Assembly: GCA_049596455.1 (NCBI GenBank)
Contig: JBMYLP010000002.1
Span: 124,001-188,000, forward strand
Direction of reading: 5' to 3'
Length of the DNA: 64,000 nt
From: UBA7446 sp049596455
GTDB taxonomy: Bacteria; Bacteroidota; Bacteroidia; Flavobacteriales; Flavobacteriaceae
In this document: one piece after another, positions 16,763 through 25,663 of the stretch
Position numbering within the stretch: position 1 is the first letter of the stretch
How the letters are laid out: each line of letters opens with the position of its first letter
The notes under the pieces: model-generated
Databases searched by the model: none
What the model saw: the letters and a program-made list of their open reading frames with translations, nothing else
What the model was told of the DNA's origin: nothing
Position numbers and translations under genes: made by a program

Positions 16763-19700
16763 TCTGCCGTGTAAGGATTGGTGGCTTTTCTAAAGTCGGC
16801 ATTGGCTTCCGACACACTATCCAAGTTGGGCTCTACGATTTGATAGCTTTCCAAAACCCTTTGATACGCCTGTATTTCAAACGCAATACTTTCTTTGTAA
16901 TACTGGAGCTCTTCTTCAGGAACTTGACTAAACAATGCTAATCTATTTTGATATACTTGCGCAATAGCGTTGTACAGCAATCGCCCTGATTCAGGCATGT
17001 CAGCTGCGAACAATACGGGGACATAAGATGTCATGGGTGTGTAATATTCGTATGCCGAATACAATGGTGCAAACTGACGGGTGTTTTCAATAAAATCTTT
17101 GACAAGTGTACTAGATATATTGTTGTCCTTAGCTTCAATCACCATATCCAACACGGCACGATAGCGCTCCACATCCACCAAAATGGTTTCGGCATAGCGT
17201 TGTTGGTCGGCTGCGCTAAACGAGTTGTAATAGTCTAACTTATCGGCATATTTTGCAGCAAGTTGTGTGGCAAGTTCGCCTCCTTTATCGGTACTTCCAG
17301 CCCTGTAGTACGTGGCTGCAATTGGAGTAAGCAAACTGTAATACCCAAAATAGTCCAATGGCATTTTTTCCATCGATAAATCCAACATTTCAATGGCTTT
17401 TTTGGGTTTATTTTCAATGACAAGTTGCTCTGCCAGTCGTGCCAAATTGCTGCGAAACGAGATGCTGTTTTTGCGTGTTTCGGGGTCGTGATAAATATCT
17501 GGACTATTTGCATTCCCCCAATCCCATTTTTTCACAATCTCATACATACGCTCCGAATCAATCCGCCCCATTTGATATGGGTTTTGGGGGTTTTCAGGAG
17601 TTTTGATGGGGACAAGCTTATACACCAATCCGTCAAGTTGGAGGTACTCTTTCATCCAAATATATTCCTCGTCGTCATAACTACCCCCAGTAAAATAAAT
17701 AGGGCGCTTCCAATCGTTGTTGCGAAGAATATCCAACATCATCACCCTATTTTTATATAGTCCCGAAGTAGGCAAATCAATATCGATATAATCCACAATA
17801 AGATCGGCATCTTCTGGCTTGACCACACCGCTTTGTAAGACGTTTTCTTTGTTTACGGGAACCCGAATTTTGTTTGTGGGGTAATACACTAAGTTTTGGG
17901 TCCCCTCGGGAATTTGACGCATATCCACCTCATATTGTTGTAGCAAATGTTTGTAGCGCGTGCGTGGATTGTCGCTTGCTACCCAATCCATAAAATCGCC
18001 TAACTCCCAACGAACAGAATCGATAAGGGCTTCAAATTTGATGTAGTCACGTGTGCCATAGGCATACTGTTTGTGTGTGAGCTGCGAAGGAATTGGGGTG
18101 CTTTCATAGGTTTTTCGCTTGAGTTGGTCAATGTACCAATCGGTAGCTAAAAGTTGGGTATTGATGCTGCGCACATCGGTGCGATAGCCTTCAATTTCTT
18201 GTGCATACCACAGGGCAAAAGTGTCGTTGTCGCCAATGGTAAAAATCATGGCGTCTTTGTCCTTATCAATAGAATCCAGATAGGCTTTTGCGGTAGATTG
18301 TGCCGTGTAGCGATTTGAGCGATCGTGGTCGTCCCAATTTTGCGAGCCCATAAGCACAGGTACGGCAAGCAAACAGAGCAGCGTACTTAGCGGTGCAGCA
18401 ATACGTAATGACAGATATTTCTTCAGCGACTCGGCAAGGGCAACCACGCCAATGCCAATGCACATGGCAAACACATAAAACGAACCAACGAGTGCATAAT
18501 CGCGTTCACGTGGTTCAAAAACCCTTTCGTTAAGATACACCTTAAGTGCTAGACCCGTAAAGAGGAAAAACACCAGCAATACCCAAAAGCGTTTTTTGTC
18601 TTGTTGATATAAAAACAACGCACCCAGCAGCCCTAAAAACAACGGTAACATATAGTAGGTGTTGCGACCTTTGTTGTTTTTGGCATCGTCGTATAGGTTT
18701 TTTTGAGAGCCCAATCGAAAGCTGTCTAGCCACGAAATCCCACTAATCCAATTGCCATTAAATGGATCTAAATTTCCTTGTTCATCATTTTGTTTTCCCG
18801 CAAAGTTCCACATAAAATAGCGGAAATACATATAATTAATCTGAAAGGTAAACAGGTAGTTTAGGTTGTCGATTAGACTCGGCTTTTCAATATCCAAATA
18901 GGAACCAAAACGCTGTAAAAACTGGTGGTAGCCATTGGCATCAACCTCTCCATTATTGACACGTGAAATAAAATCGTTTACAGCATCTATAAGCTGGGTT
19001 TGGTTGCGGTATTCGGGTTTGATGTCAAAATCGGGTGCACCAAAATAAGTGATATAATTCACTGCATTGCCCGAACTCCACATACGCGGCAACAGTCCTG
19101 TGTGCTTACTATTAGCACTGATGCGTGCATCTTTCCATGCATTCACGACCACATAACGCCCCTTTTTAAGGTCTTTTTCGTATTTCGGTTTGTCGTCCTT
19201 GTAGGGGTTGTCTTCGTCCTGACCTGCATACATATCGGTGTACATGGGTCCGTAGAACAAATGGGTTTCGGGATATTGCTCAAGATTATAATACGCCAAA
19301 AGCGCTCGTGCGTCTGTGGGTGCATTTTCGTTGATTACCGTATTGGCATTGGCGCGAATGGGCAGCATTATCCAAGACGAAAATCCAACCAAAATAAAAA
19401 CGATACACCACAAACCCGTATTGACTTGCACCCATTTTTTTTGTTGGGTAAGTCGTAATCCCCAAACAAATAAGACCAAAATAGACAGTCCCGCAATGAT
19501 AGTTCCCGAATTGAATGGCAATCCAAAACTGTTTACAAAGAATACTTCAGCATTTCCAAAATAGGCTAAGGTTAGTGGCAGGAGTAGCTTAAAAATAAAG
19601 AGTAATACGGCTACAGAGACTACATTTGCCACCACAAAGGATTTCCACGAAAAAGGGTAGTGCTTAAAGTAATACAGCATCCCGATGGCGGGAACGGTGA

Positions 19701-20280
19701 GTAGTCCCATAAAGTGGACACCAAACGACAACCCAATTAGAAAAGCAATAAGCACCAACCAACGGTCGCCGCGTGGTTTGAGCATGTCTTCTTCCCAACG
19801 CAATCCCAACCAAAACATGGCAGAGGTGATAAGCATTGCCATGGCATACACTTCAGCCTCAACGGCATTAAACCAAAAACTATCTGAAAACGTATAACTA
19901 AGCGCACCCACAACACCTGCGCCCAAGACTAAAAAGGCTTGCGCGCCTGTTGGATTTGTTTCTTTAAGTATAAATCGTGTAATGATTCGGGTTAGCGACC
20001 AGAACATAAACAAAATGGTAAAGGCACTTGCCAGCACCGACATCATGTTTACCCAAAACGCAACACGCTCAGGACCACTTGCAAAAGAGGAGAAAAAGGC
20101 ACCCATCATTTGAAAAAGTGGTGCGCCAGGCGGATGCCCAACTTGCAGTTTAGCAGAGGTGGCAATGTATTCGCTACAGTCCCAATAGCTTGCTGTGGGC
20201 TCAACAGTAAGGTAGTAGGTTACTAGTGCAATACAGAAAACAAACCAGCCCGTGAGGGTATTTCCTTTAGCGTAGTTCAT
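16759..20280 (-). CDS. DUF2723 (GT117-type) large polytopic membrane protein
   Basis: 1173 aa from ATG 20280 (MNYAKGNTLTGWFVFC). The longer reading begins with a TTG and adds no family sequence. About a dozen N-terminal helices contain the family signature PTASYWDCSEYIATSAKLQ and GHPPGAPLFQ near residues 30-60. Similar proteins are membrane glycosyltransferases of the GT-C fold that use lipid-linked sugars, and DUF2723 is listed as family GT117 in current annotation as I recall. The middle has a large soluble domain and the C-terminal 200 residues look TPR-like (NKPKKAIEMLDLSMEKMP). In Bacteroidota a role in protein O-glycosylation is plausible but inferred. Confidence 0.85.
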   Translation of the reverse strand: MNYAKGNTLTGWFVFCIALVTYYLTVEPTASYWDCSEYIATSAKLQVGHPPGAPLFQMMGAFFSSFASGPERVAFWVNMMSVLASAFTILFMFWSLTRIITRFILKETNPTGAQAFLVLGAGVVGALSYTFSDSFWFNAVEAEVYAMAMLITSAMFWLGLRWEEDMLKPRGDRWLVLIAFLIGLSFGVHFMGLLTVPAIGMLYYFKHYPFSWKSFVVANVVSVAVLLFIFKLLLPLTLAYFGNAEVFFVNSFGLPFNSGTIIAGLSILVLFVWGLRLTQQKKWVQVNTGLWCIVFILVGFSSWIMLPIRANANTVINENAPTDARALLAYYNLEQYPETHLFYGPMYTDMYAGQDEDNPYKDDKPKYEKDLKKGRYVVVNAWKDARISANSKHTGLLPRMWSSGNAVNYITYFGAPDFDIKPEYRNQTQLIDAVNDFISRVNNGEVDANGYHQFLQRFGSYLDIEKPSLIDNLNYLFTFQINYMYFRYFMWNFAGKQNDEQGNLDPFNGNWISGISWLDSFRLGSQKNLYDDAKNNKGRNTYYMLPLFLGLLGALFLYQQDKKRFWVLLVFFLFTGLALKVYLNERVFEPRERDYALVGSFYVFAMCIGIGVVALAESLKKYLSLRIAAPLSTLLCLLAVPVLMGSQNWDDHDRSNRYTAQSTAKAYLDSIDKDKDAMIFTIGDNDTFALWYAQEIEGYRTDVRSINTQLLATDWYIDQLKRKTYESTPIPSQLTHKQYAYGTRDYIKFEALIDSVRWELGDFMDWVASDNPRTRYKHLLQQYEVDMRQIPEGTQNLVYYPTNKIRVPVNKENVLQSGVVKPEDADLIVDYIDIDLPTSGLYKNRVMMLDILRNNDWKRPIYFTGGSYDDEEYIWMKEYLQLDGLVYKLVPIKTPENPQNPYQMGRIDSERMYEIVKKWDWGNANSPDIYHDPETRKNSISFRSNLARLAEQLVIENKPKKAIEMLDLSMEKMPLDYFGYYSLLTPIAATYYRAGSTDKGGELATQLAAKYADKLDYYNSFSAADQQRYAETILVDVERYRAVLDMVIEAKDNNISSTLVKDFIENTRQFAPLYSAYEYYTPMTSYVPVLFAADMPESGRLLYNAIAQVYQNRLALFSQVPEEELQYYKESIAFEIQAYQRVLESYQIVEPNLDSVSEANADFRKATNPYTAD

Positions 20281-20343
20281 GAGATTTCTAAAGCCACTAA
20301 AGTACGATATCTTAGAAAACCACAAACAAGATTGTGGAAACTA

Positions 20344-20373
20344 TTGGTGCAACAAAAAGTTTGTTTATTTTTG
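20344..20373 (+). promoter_or_regulatory. Promoter of tRNA-Gln
   Basis: TTG (20344-20346), 19 nt, TATTTTTG (20366-20373): an exact Bacteroidota-type promoter. The tRNA begins 10 bases downstream of the -7 element, so the 5' leader is very short. Confidence 0.75.
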
Positions 20374-20382
20374 CATCCGCAC

Positions 20383-20455
20383 TGGCCTATGGTGTAACTG
20401 GCAACACGTCTGATTTTGGTTCAGAAGAGTCTAGGTTCGATCCCTAGTAGGCCAA
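20383..20455 (+). tRNA. tRNA-Gln (anticodon TTG)
   Basis: 73 nt cloverleaf. The acceptor stem TGGCCTA (20383-20389) pairs with TAGGCCA (20448-20454). The anticodon arm is TCTGA, loop TTTTGGT, TCAGA, giving anticodon UUG. The T arm is CTAGG, TTCGATC, CCTAG. The U1-A72 pair is typical of bacterial tRNA-Gln. The CCA end is not encoded (ACA follows) and must be added by nucleotidyltransferase. Confidence 0.97.
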
Positions 20456-20458
20456 CAA

Positions 20459-20488
20459 AAACCCACTCTTATTGGAGTGGGTTTTTTA
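20459..20488. terminator. Bidirectional terminator between tRNA-Gln and the micropeptide operon
   Basis: ACCCACTC (20461-20468) pairs with GAGTGGGT (20475-20482) around a 6-base loop, with a T-run on the plus strand and an A-run (T-run on the minus strand) on the other side. It terminates tRNA-Gln and, read the other way, lies right after the stop codon of the 45-aa micropeptide gene. Confidence 0.9.
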
Positions 20489-20623
20489 GTTTAATCCAAG
20501 CCCTGCAGCTATTCCTTCCTTAAAATGTTCCCAATCGAAAAAAATTTCTCTAAATACCACAATGGTTAAGATGATTAAAACAATTTCAAGAACTTCTTTG
20601 TTATCAAATTTTAAATTTTTCAT
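20486..20623 (-). CDS. Micropeptide B, 45 aa, single membrane helix
   Basis: An ATG at 20623 (minus strand) opens a 45-residue frame beginning MKNLKFDNKEVLEIVLIILT. One hydrophobic segment lies at about residues 12-29, then an amphipathic tail with DWEHFKEGIAAG. The N-terminus is basic, so N-in with the C-tail outside is likely. Its start codon overlaps the stop of micropeptide A (ATGA), implying translational coupling, and a strong hairpin terminator follows directly after its stop. I recognise no named family; the W-E-x-F-K-x-G tail recalls short flavobacterial hypothetical proteins, but this is recollection only. Confidence 0.7.
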   Translation of the reverse strand: MKNLKFDNKEVLEIVLIILTIVVFREIFFDWEHFKEGIAAGLGLN

Positions 20624-20742
20624 AACGCATTGTTTGTATAAGGGTTAAGCATTCCAGAAATAAAATGGAATAGTAGTTCGGCAATAAAAAGTCCAATGAC
20701 TATTGCAAAAAGTAGTTTGTAGGATGGTTTAAAGGGTTTCAT
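20620..20742 (-). CDS. Micropeptide A, 40 aa, single membrane helix
   Basis: An ATG at 20742 (minus strand) opens a 40-residue frame beginning MKPFKPSYKLLFAIVIGLFI. The basic start MKPFKPSYK is followed by one helix at about residues 10-28 and a polar C-tail (SGMLNPYTNNAL). Positive-inside rule: N-in. It is the first gene of a two-gene unit with micropeptide B, overlapping by 4 bases. A -7 element lies about 60 bp upstream. Function unknown. The paired, coupled arrangement with promoter and terminator makes chance open frames unlikely. Confidence 0.7.
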   Translation of the reverse strand: MKPFKPSYKLLFAIVIGLFIAELLFHFISGMLNPYTNNAL

Positions 20743-20803
20743 AACATAAGATTTATGACTCCAAAGTGTTAAGTTTACTTATAGATTTTTAAGGCGATTG
20801 ACT

Positions 20804-20811
20804 CAAATATA
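20804..20811 (-). promoter_or_regulatory. -7 element for the micropeptide operon
   Basis: TATATTTG on the minus strand, exact to TAnnTTTG, giving a leader of about 55 nt before micropeptide A. No good -33 at 17-23 nt upstream. It is back to back with the rimP -7 element. Confidence 0.4.
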
Positions 20812-20830
20812 CAAAATCCAATTTTATTCC

Positions 20831-20838
20831 TATATTTG
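20831..20838 (+). promoter_or_regulatory. -7 element of the rimP-nusA-infB operon
   Basis: TATATTTG matches TAnnTTTG. It is followed by a 50-base leader to the rimP ATG. A -33 TTG is not found at the standard distance. Confidence 0.45.
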
Positions 20839-20859
20839 CCCCGTTTAACGGAAAGCGGT

Positions 20860-20883
20860 AGGGGGACAGGGTCCTCTTTTTTT
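20860..20883 (+). promoter_or_regulatory. Terminator-like hairpin in the rimP leader
   Basis: AGGGGGAC (20860-20867), loop AGG, then GTCCTCTT (20871-20878), 8 pairs with two G-U, followed by a T-run to 20883. It ends five bases before the rimP start codon. It looks like an attenuator, possibly answering to NusA in this operon, but that is inferred. Confidence 0.45.
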
Positions 20884-20888
20884 ATTTT

Positions 20889-21362
20889 ATGGAATTTACC
20901 AAACGCGTACATGATTTGCTTTCAGAAGCACTTGCCGAGCAGCCTTCGCTGTTTTTGGTGGATGCGCATATCGATAGTGCTTCGCATATTCGTGTAGTAC
21001 TCGATGGGGATGAAGGCGTTACGCTTGAGCAATGCATGCAAGTAAGTCGCCATATCGAGCATAATTTGGATCGAGAAGAACACGATTTTTCTCTTGAAGT
21101 GGGTTCTGCTGGAGCAGCCACACCTCTTACAATTCCACGTCAATACAACAAACACCTAGGACGTATTTTGGCTATTGTAACAAACGATGATCAAAATCTA
21201 AAAGGCACGCTTACCACAACAGACACCAATGGCATCACACTGCAATGGAAAGCACGCGAGCCAAAACCTATTGGAAAAGGAAAACATACGGTTACCAAAC
21301 AAGCCGATGTGCCCTTTACAGACATTAAAAAAGCAACTGTTCAAATTCAATTCAATAAGTAA
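20889..21362 (+). CDS. rimP: Ribosome maturation factor RimP
   Basis: 157 aa. Needed for 30S subunit assembly. The N-terminal alpha/beta domain contains VVLDGDEGVTLEQCMQVSRHIEHNLD and SLEVGSAGA, close to the VSSPG segment of the family; the C-terminal SH3-like domain covers about 85-157. It is 2 bp ahead of nusA, the conserved order rimP-nusA-infB. Confidence 0.95.
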   Translation: MEFTKRVHDLLSEALAEQPSLFLVDAHIDSASHIRVVLDGDEGVTLEQCMQVSRHIEHNLDREEHDFSLEVGSAGAATPLTIPRQYNKHLGRILAIVTNDDQNLKGTLTTTDTNGITLQWKAREPKPIGKGKHTVTKQADVPFTDIKKATVQIQFNK

Positions 21363-21364
21363 AC

Positions 21365-22600
21365 ATGGAAAATCTGGCACTTATAGAGTCTTTCTCGGAA
21401 TTTAAAGATGAAAAATTCATCGACCGTGTAACGCTCATGTCCATTTTGGAAGAAGTATTTCGCGCCACGCTAAAGAAAAAATACGGCACCGACGACAACT
21501 TCGATATTATCATCAACCCAGACAAGGGAGATTTGGAAATTTGGCGTAACCGCATTGTGGTGGAAGACGGCGAAGTAGAAGATCCAAACGAAGAAATTGA
21601 GCTTACGGAAGCACGTAAAATTGAACCCGATTTTGAGGTTGGAGAAGACGTGTCTGAAGAAGTTAAGTTGGCAGACTTAGGACGCCGAATGGTATTGTCG
21701 TTACGCCAAAATTTGGTTGCCCGTATACACGAGCATGACAACACCATTATTTACAAACAATTTATTGATTTGGTGGGCGAAATCTATACTGCTGAGGTGC
21801 ATCATATTCGCAATCGTGTGGTCATTTTGTTGGACGATGAGGGCAATGAAATTATCTTGCCTAAAGACCGCCAAATCCCATCTGATTTTTACCGCAAAGG
21901 AGATAACGTTCGCGGGATTATTGAAAGCGTAGAGCTTAAAGGCACCAAGCCAAGTATTGTGATGTCTAGAACATCGCCCAAGTTTTTGGAGAAGCTTTTT
22001 GAGCAAGAAATTCCAGAAGTTTTCGATGGGCTGATTACCATCAAAAAAGCCGTTCGCGTTCCTGGCGAAAAAGCAAAAGTAGCCGTAGATTCTTACGACG
22101 ACCGCATTGATCCTGTTGGAGCTTGTGTAGGAATGAAAGGGTCGCGAATTCACGGAATTGTACGAGAACTCGGCAACGAAAATATCGACGTTATCAATTA
22201 CACCAACAACACCCAATTATTGATTACCAGAGCGTTGAGCCCGGCAAAGGTTACCTCCTTAAAAATTGATGAAGACAACAAGCGTGTTGAGGTAATGATG
22301 GACCCAAGCGAAGTGTCTAAAGCTATTGGTCGTGGTGGATTTAATATCCGTTTGGCTGGACAATTAACTGGATATGAAATTGATGTGTATCGAGAAGGTA
22401 TGGAGGAAGATGTAGAGCTTACAGAATTCTCTGACGAAATCGAGGCATGGATTATTGAAGAATTTAAAAAGGCAGGATTAGACACTGCAAAAAGCGTGTT
22501 GGAACAAGATGTAGAGGACTTAGTAAAACGCACCGATTTGGAAGAAGAAACCATTAAGGAAGTGCGTCAAGTACTAAGCGCAGAGTTCTCTAACGAATAA
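21365..22600 (+). CDS. nusA: Transcription termination/antitermination protein NusA
   Basis: 411 aa, the usual Bacteroidota length. Layout: N-terminal RNA polymerase-binding domain (about 1-130), S1 domain (about 130-200, GEIYTAEVHHIRNRVVILLD), KH1 with GACVGMKGSRIHGIVREL near 255-272, and KH2 with IGRGGFNIRLAGQLTGYEIDVY near 322-343. The acidic AR repeats of E. coli NusA are not present. It may also act on its own operon through the rimP leader. Confidence 0.97.
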   Translation: MENLALIESFSEFKDEKFIDRVTLMSILEEVFRATLKKKYGTDDNFDIIINPDKGDLEIWRNRIVVEDGEVEDPNEEIELTEARKIEPDFEVGEDVSEEVKLADLGRRMVLSLRQNLVARIHEHDNTIIYKQFIDLVGEIYTAEVHHIRNRVVILLDDEGNEIILPKDRQIPSDFYRKGDNVRGIIESVELKGTKPSIVMSRTSPKFLEKLFEQEIPEVFDGLITIKKAVRVPGEKAKVAVDSYDDRIDPVGACVGMKGSRIHGIVRELGNENIDVINYTNNTQLLITRALSPAKVTSLKIDEDNKRVEVMMDPSEVSKAIGRGGFNIRLAGQLTGYEIDVYREGMEEDVELTEFSDEIEAWIIEEFKKAGLDTAKSVLEQDVEDLVKRTDLEEETIKEVRQVLSAEFSNE

Positions 22601-22614
22601 CCAAGGCATTTTTA

Positions 22615-22622
22615 TAAATTTG
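22615..22622 (+). promoter_or_regulatory. Possible internal -7 element for infB
   Basis: TAAATTTG in the 38 bp nusA-infB gap matches TAnnTTTG, 17 bases ahead of the infB ATG. No -33 match is seen, so it is weak. Confidence 0.25.
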
Positions 22623-22638
22623 AGCGCACAAACATTTT

Positions 22639-25275
22639 ATGGCTGATTTAAAAACGATTCGAATAAACAAAGTACTCCGCGAGTTAAATATCTCGTTGGA
22701 TCGTGCCGTGGAATCCCTTGCCGAAAAGGGGTTTCAAGTAGAAGCACGACCCACTACCAAAATTTCGCAGCAGGAGTATGAACTTCTTTTGGATGCGTTT
22801 CAAACAGACCGCTCTAAAAAAGAAGCTTCGCATGAGGTATTCGAAGAAAAGCGCAAAGAAAAAGAAGCCATTCGTGAGCAAGTCCAAAAAGAGACTCCTC
22901 CAGAGCCACCTGCCCCAAAACCAGATACCGTAGTTCGTGCGCAAAGTAAATTGGGAGGTCTAAAAACAGTGGGTAAAATTGATTTAGACCCAAAACCAAA
23001 GCCAGCTCCTAAAAAAGAAGAAACGCCAAAACCAGCTCCAGCGCCAAAACCTGAAGAGAAAAAAGAGGAGAAAAAAGAAGAAAAACCCGTTGCTGATACG
23101 CCACCAGCAGTTGAAAAAGAATCTGAAGGGTCAGATGGTAAAATACAAACACAGTATAAAAAGCTGAGCGGATTAAAAGCCACAGGTCAAAAAATAGACC
23201 TTACACAGTTTAAAAAACCTGAGCCCAAAAAATCAGCTGATAGCGAAGGGAACAAACGTCGTAGAAAGCGTATTACCAAAGATACAGGTGCTGGAAACCG
23301 TAAGCCATCACAAGGTCAAGGAAGAGGTGGGCAAAAACAACAACGCCCAGCGATTCAAAAAGAAGAGCCGACAGAGGAAGAAATCCAAAAGCAAATTCGC
23401 GAAACCCTAGAAAAACTTCAAGGAAAAACCACGAAGTCAAAAGGAGCGAAATACCGCCGTGAGAAAAGAGATTCCCACCGTCAAAAATCGGAGGAAGAAG
23501 AAGCACTACAAGAAGCGGAGAGTAAAGTATTAAAGGTGACAGAGTTTGTCACTGTGGGCGAAGTTGCCACGATGATGGACGTGAGCTCAACACAAATTAT
23601 TTCTGCATGTATGACGTTGGGTATCATGGTTACCATGAATCAACGCTTAGACGCCGAAACTCTTTCGGTGGTGGCAGAAGAATTTGGTTACGAAGTGGAG
23701 TTTGTGACTTCTGACATTGAGGAAGCCGTAGAAGAAATTGAAGACAAACCCGAAGATTTAAAACCACGTGCGCCCATCGTCACGGTAATGGGACACGTTG
23801 ACCACGGAAAAACATCTTTACTGGATTATGTCCGAAATGCCAATGTAATTGAGGGCGAGTCGGGAGGAATCACACAGCACATAGGCGCCTATAGTGTGAA
23901 GCTTAAGAATGGTCAAAAAATCGCATTTTTGGACACCCCTGGTCACGAAGCCTTTACCGCTATGCGTGCTCGCGGAACGCAGGTTACAGACTTAGTTATT
24001 ATTGTTGTAGCTGCCGATGACGACATCATGCCACAAACAAAAGAGGCAATTAGCCACGCTCAAGCAGCATCGGTGCCTATTGTTTTTGCCATCAACAAAG
24101 TGGACTTACCCACTGCAAACCCCGATAAAATCAAAGAAAGTTTGGCGGGAATGAATTTATTGGTAGAAGACTGGGGTGGTAAAATTCAGTCACACGATAT
24201 TTCCGCAAAAACAGGGCAAGGCGTTGAAGAATTATTGGAAAAAGTATTACTTGAAGCAGAGCTTTTAGAATTAAAAGCCAACCCAGACAGAGCTGCGCAA
24301 GGTACTGTTGTAGAAGCCTTTTTGGACAAAGGTCGTGGTTATGTTTCTACCATTTTGGTACAAGCAGGAACTTTGAAAATTGGCGATTATATTTTAGCAG
24401 GACGCCACAGTGGTAAAGTACGTGCCATGCACGATGAGCATGGACGTGAGGTTACCGAAGCTGGACCGTCAACGCCGGTTTCTATTCTTGGACTAGATGG
24501 CGCACCACAAGCTGGAGACAGATTTAATGTGTATTCAGATGAGCGTGAAGCCAAACAAATTGCTACCAAAAGAACGCAGCTTGTTCGGGAACAATCGGTG
24601 CGAACGCAACGTCATATTACACTTGACGAAATTGGACGTCGTATTGCGTTGGGTGACTTTAAAGAGCTTAACATCATACTAAAAGGAGATGTGGATGGCT
24701 CTGTAGAGGCGTTGACCGACTCATTCCAAAAGCTATCTACCGAAGAAATTCAAGTAAACATCATTCACAAAGGTGTGGGTGCTATTACAGAATCCGACGT
24801 ATTGTTGGCTTCTGCATCAGACGCTATTGTGATTGGATTTAATGTGCGCCCTATGGGAACGGCGCGTCAATTGGCAGAAAAAGAGGAAATCGATATCCGA
24901 AGCTACTCCATTATTTACGATGCCATTAACGACCTCAAAGACGCCATGGAAGGCATGCTCTCACCAGAATTTAAAGAAGAGATTACGGGTAATGCTGAAA
25001 TTCGAGAAACGTTTAAAATTTCCAAAATCGGAACCATTGCAGGTTGTATGGTAACTGATGGAAAAATTATTCGCAATTCTGGAGTTCGTGTAATTCGTGA
25101 GGGTGTTGTGATTCATACAGGTTCTTTAGTGTCGCTGAAACGCTTCAAAGACGATGTGAAAGAAGTGACCAAAGGCTATGATTGTGGATTGCAAATCAAA
25201 GGATTTAATGACATCAAAGAGGGTGATGTTGTAGAAGGATACCAGGAAATTGCCATTAAGAAAAAGCTAAAATAA
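22639..25275 (+). CDS. infB: Translation initiation factor IF-2
   Basis: 878 aa. GTPase that places initiator tRNA on the 30S subunit. A short N-terminal helical domain is followed by a long Lys/Glu/Pro-rich linker (about 80-300, highly charged and low in complexity), then the IF-2 core with G1 GHVDHGKTS near residue 385, DTPGHEAF, NKVD, and the C-terminal domains that bind fMet-tRNA. Tight gene order after nusA. The gene is convergent with the SPOR-domain gene, 4 bp apart. Confidence 0.97.
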   Translation: MADLKTIRINKVLRELNISLDRAVESLAEKGFQVEARPTTKISQQEYELLLDAFQTDRSKKEASHEVFEEKRKEKEAIREQVQKETPPEPPAPKPDTVVRAQSKLGGLKTVGKIDLDPKPKPAPKKEETPKPAPAPKPEEKKEEKKEEKPVADTPPAVEKESEGSDGKIQTQYKKLSGLKATGQKIDLTQFKKPEPKKSADSEGNKRRRKRITKDTGAGNRKPSQGQGRGGQKQQRPAIQKEEPTEEEIQKQIRETLEKLQGKTTKSKGAKYRREKRDSHRQKSEEEEALQEAESKVLKVTEFVTVGEVATMMDVSSTQIISACMTLGIMVTMNQRLDAETLSVVAEEFGYEVEFVTSDIEEAVEEIEDKPEDLKPRAPIVTVMGHVDHGKTSLLDYVRNANVIEGESGGITQHIGAYSVKLKNGQKIAFLDTPGHEAFTAMRARGTQVTDLVIIVVAADDDIMPQTKEAISHAQAASVPIVFAINKVDLPTANPDKIKESLAGMNLLVEDWGGKIQSHDISAKTGQGVEELLEKVLLEAELLELKANPDRAAQGTVVEAFLDKGRGYVSTILVQAGTLKIGDYILAGRHSGKVRAMHDEHGREVTEAGPSTPVSILGLDGAPQAGDRFNVYSDEREAKQIATKRTQLVREQSVRTQRHITLDEIGRRIALGDFKELNIILKGDVDGSVEALTDSFQKLSTEEIQVNIIHKGVGAITESDVLLASASDAIVIGFNVRPMGTARQLAEKEEIDIRSYSIIYDAINDLKDAMEGMLSPEFKEEITGNAEIRETFKISKIGTIAGCMVTDGKIIRNSGVRVIREGVVIHTGSLVSLKRFKDDVKEVTKGYDCGLQIKGFNDIKEGDVVEGYQEIAIKKKLK

Positions 25276-25279
25276 TAGC

Positions 25280-25663
25280 CTAAGGCTTTAGTACAAAAGC
25301 AGCTTTAAATCTTCGTTTTATTCGTGTTAAAACTTCTAGTGCTTCTCGCTCTGTTGCAAAATTCCCTGCTCTTATTTTATAGTTTGGCGTTTCAAAAACA
25401 AGTCGTGCAGGCAAGTTTGGATATAGCGTTTTAAACTCTTCTAAAACAGCAGTAGTGGACTCAAAGTTGCCATAATGAACTTGAATGGTAAAAAGCCTTT
25501 TTTTTGAAGCCTCAGCATCTAGAAGAATTTTTTGTTCTAAAAGAGTAGTGAGTTTTTCGGGTGCATCTAACTGTGTTTTAGCCTCTTGCGCAAACGTTAG
25601 TACGCTAAAAAAACAGAATGCATTTACGAACAAGTGGTTAAAGTGTGTTTTGCGGCATATCAT
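25280..25663 (-). CDS. SPOR-domain periplasmic protein
   Basis: 127 aa. A signal peptide ends in LTFAQ at about residue 26. Residues 50-127 form a SPOR (peptidoglycan-binding) domain with FTIQVHYGNFESTTAVLEEF, RLVFETPNYKIRAGNFATEREAL and a closing strand. SPOR domains bind peptidoglycan lacking stem peptides, usually at division sites, so a cell-wall or division role is likely. The annotated ATG (25663) lies only 5 bases after a -7-like element (25669-25676, TATTTTTG on the minus strand). The true start might therefore be a later TTG giving MFVNAFCFFS, or translation may be leaderless. Confidence 0.8.
   Translation of the reverse strand: MICRKTHFNHLFVNAFCFFSVLTFAQEAKTQLDAPEKLTTLLEQKILLDAEASKKRLFTIQVHYGNFESTTAVLEEFKTLYPNLPARLVFETPNYKIRAGNFATEREALEVLTRIKRRFKAAFVLKP

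Noticed and set aside
20486..20742. Micropeptide pair as a type I toxin-antitoxin module
   Set aside because: Single-helix peptides can be toxins, but there is no antisense RNA promoter over the reading frames and the two genes are translationally coupled, so I do not claim it.
22800..23183. 127-aa minus-strand frame in infB
   Set aside because: Mirror of the Lys/Pro-rich IF-2 linker.
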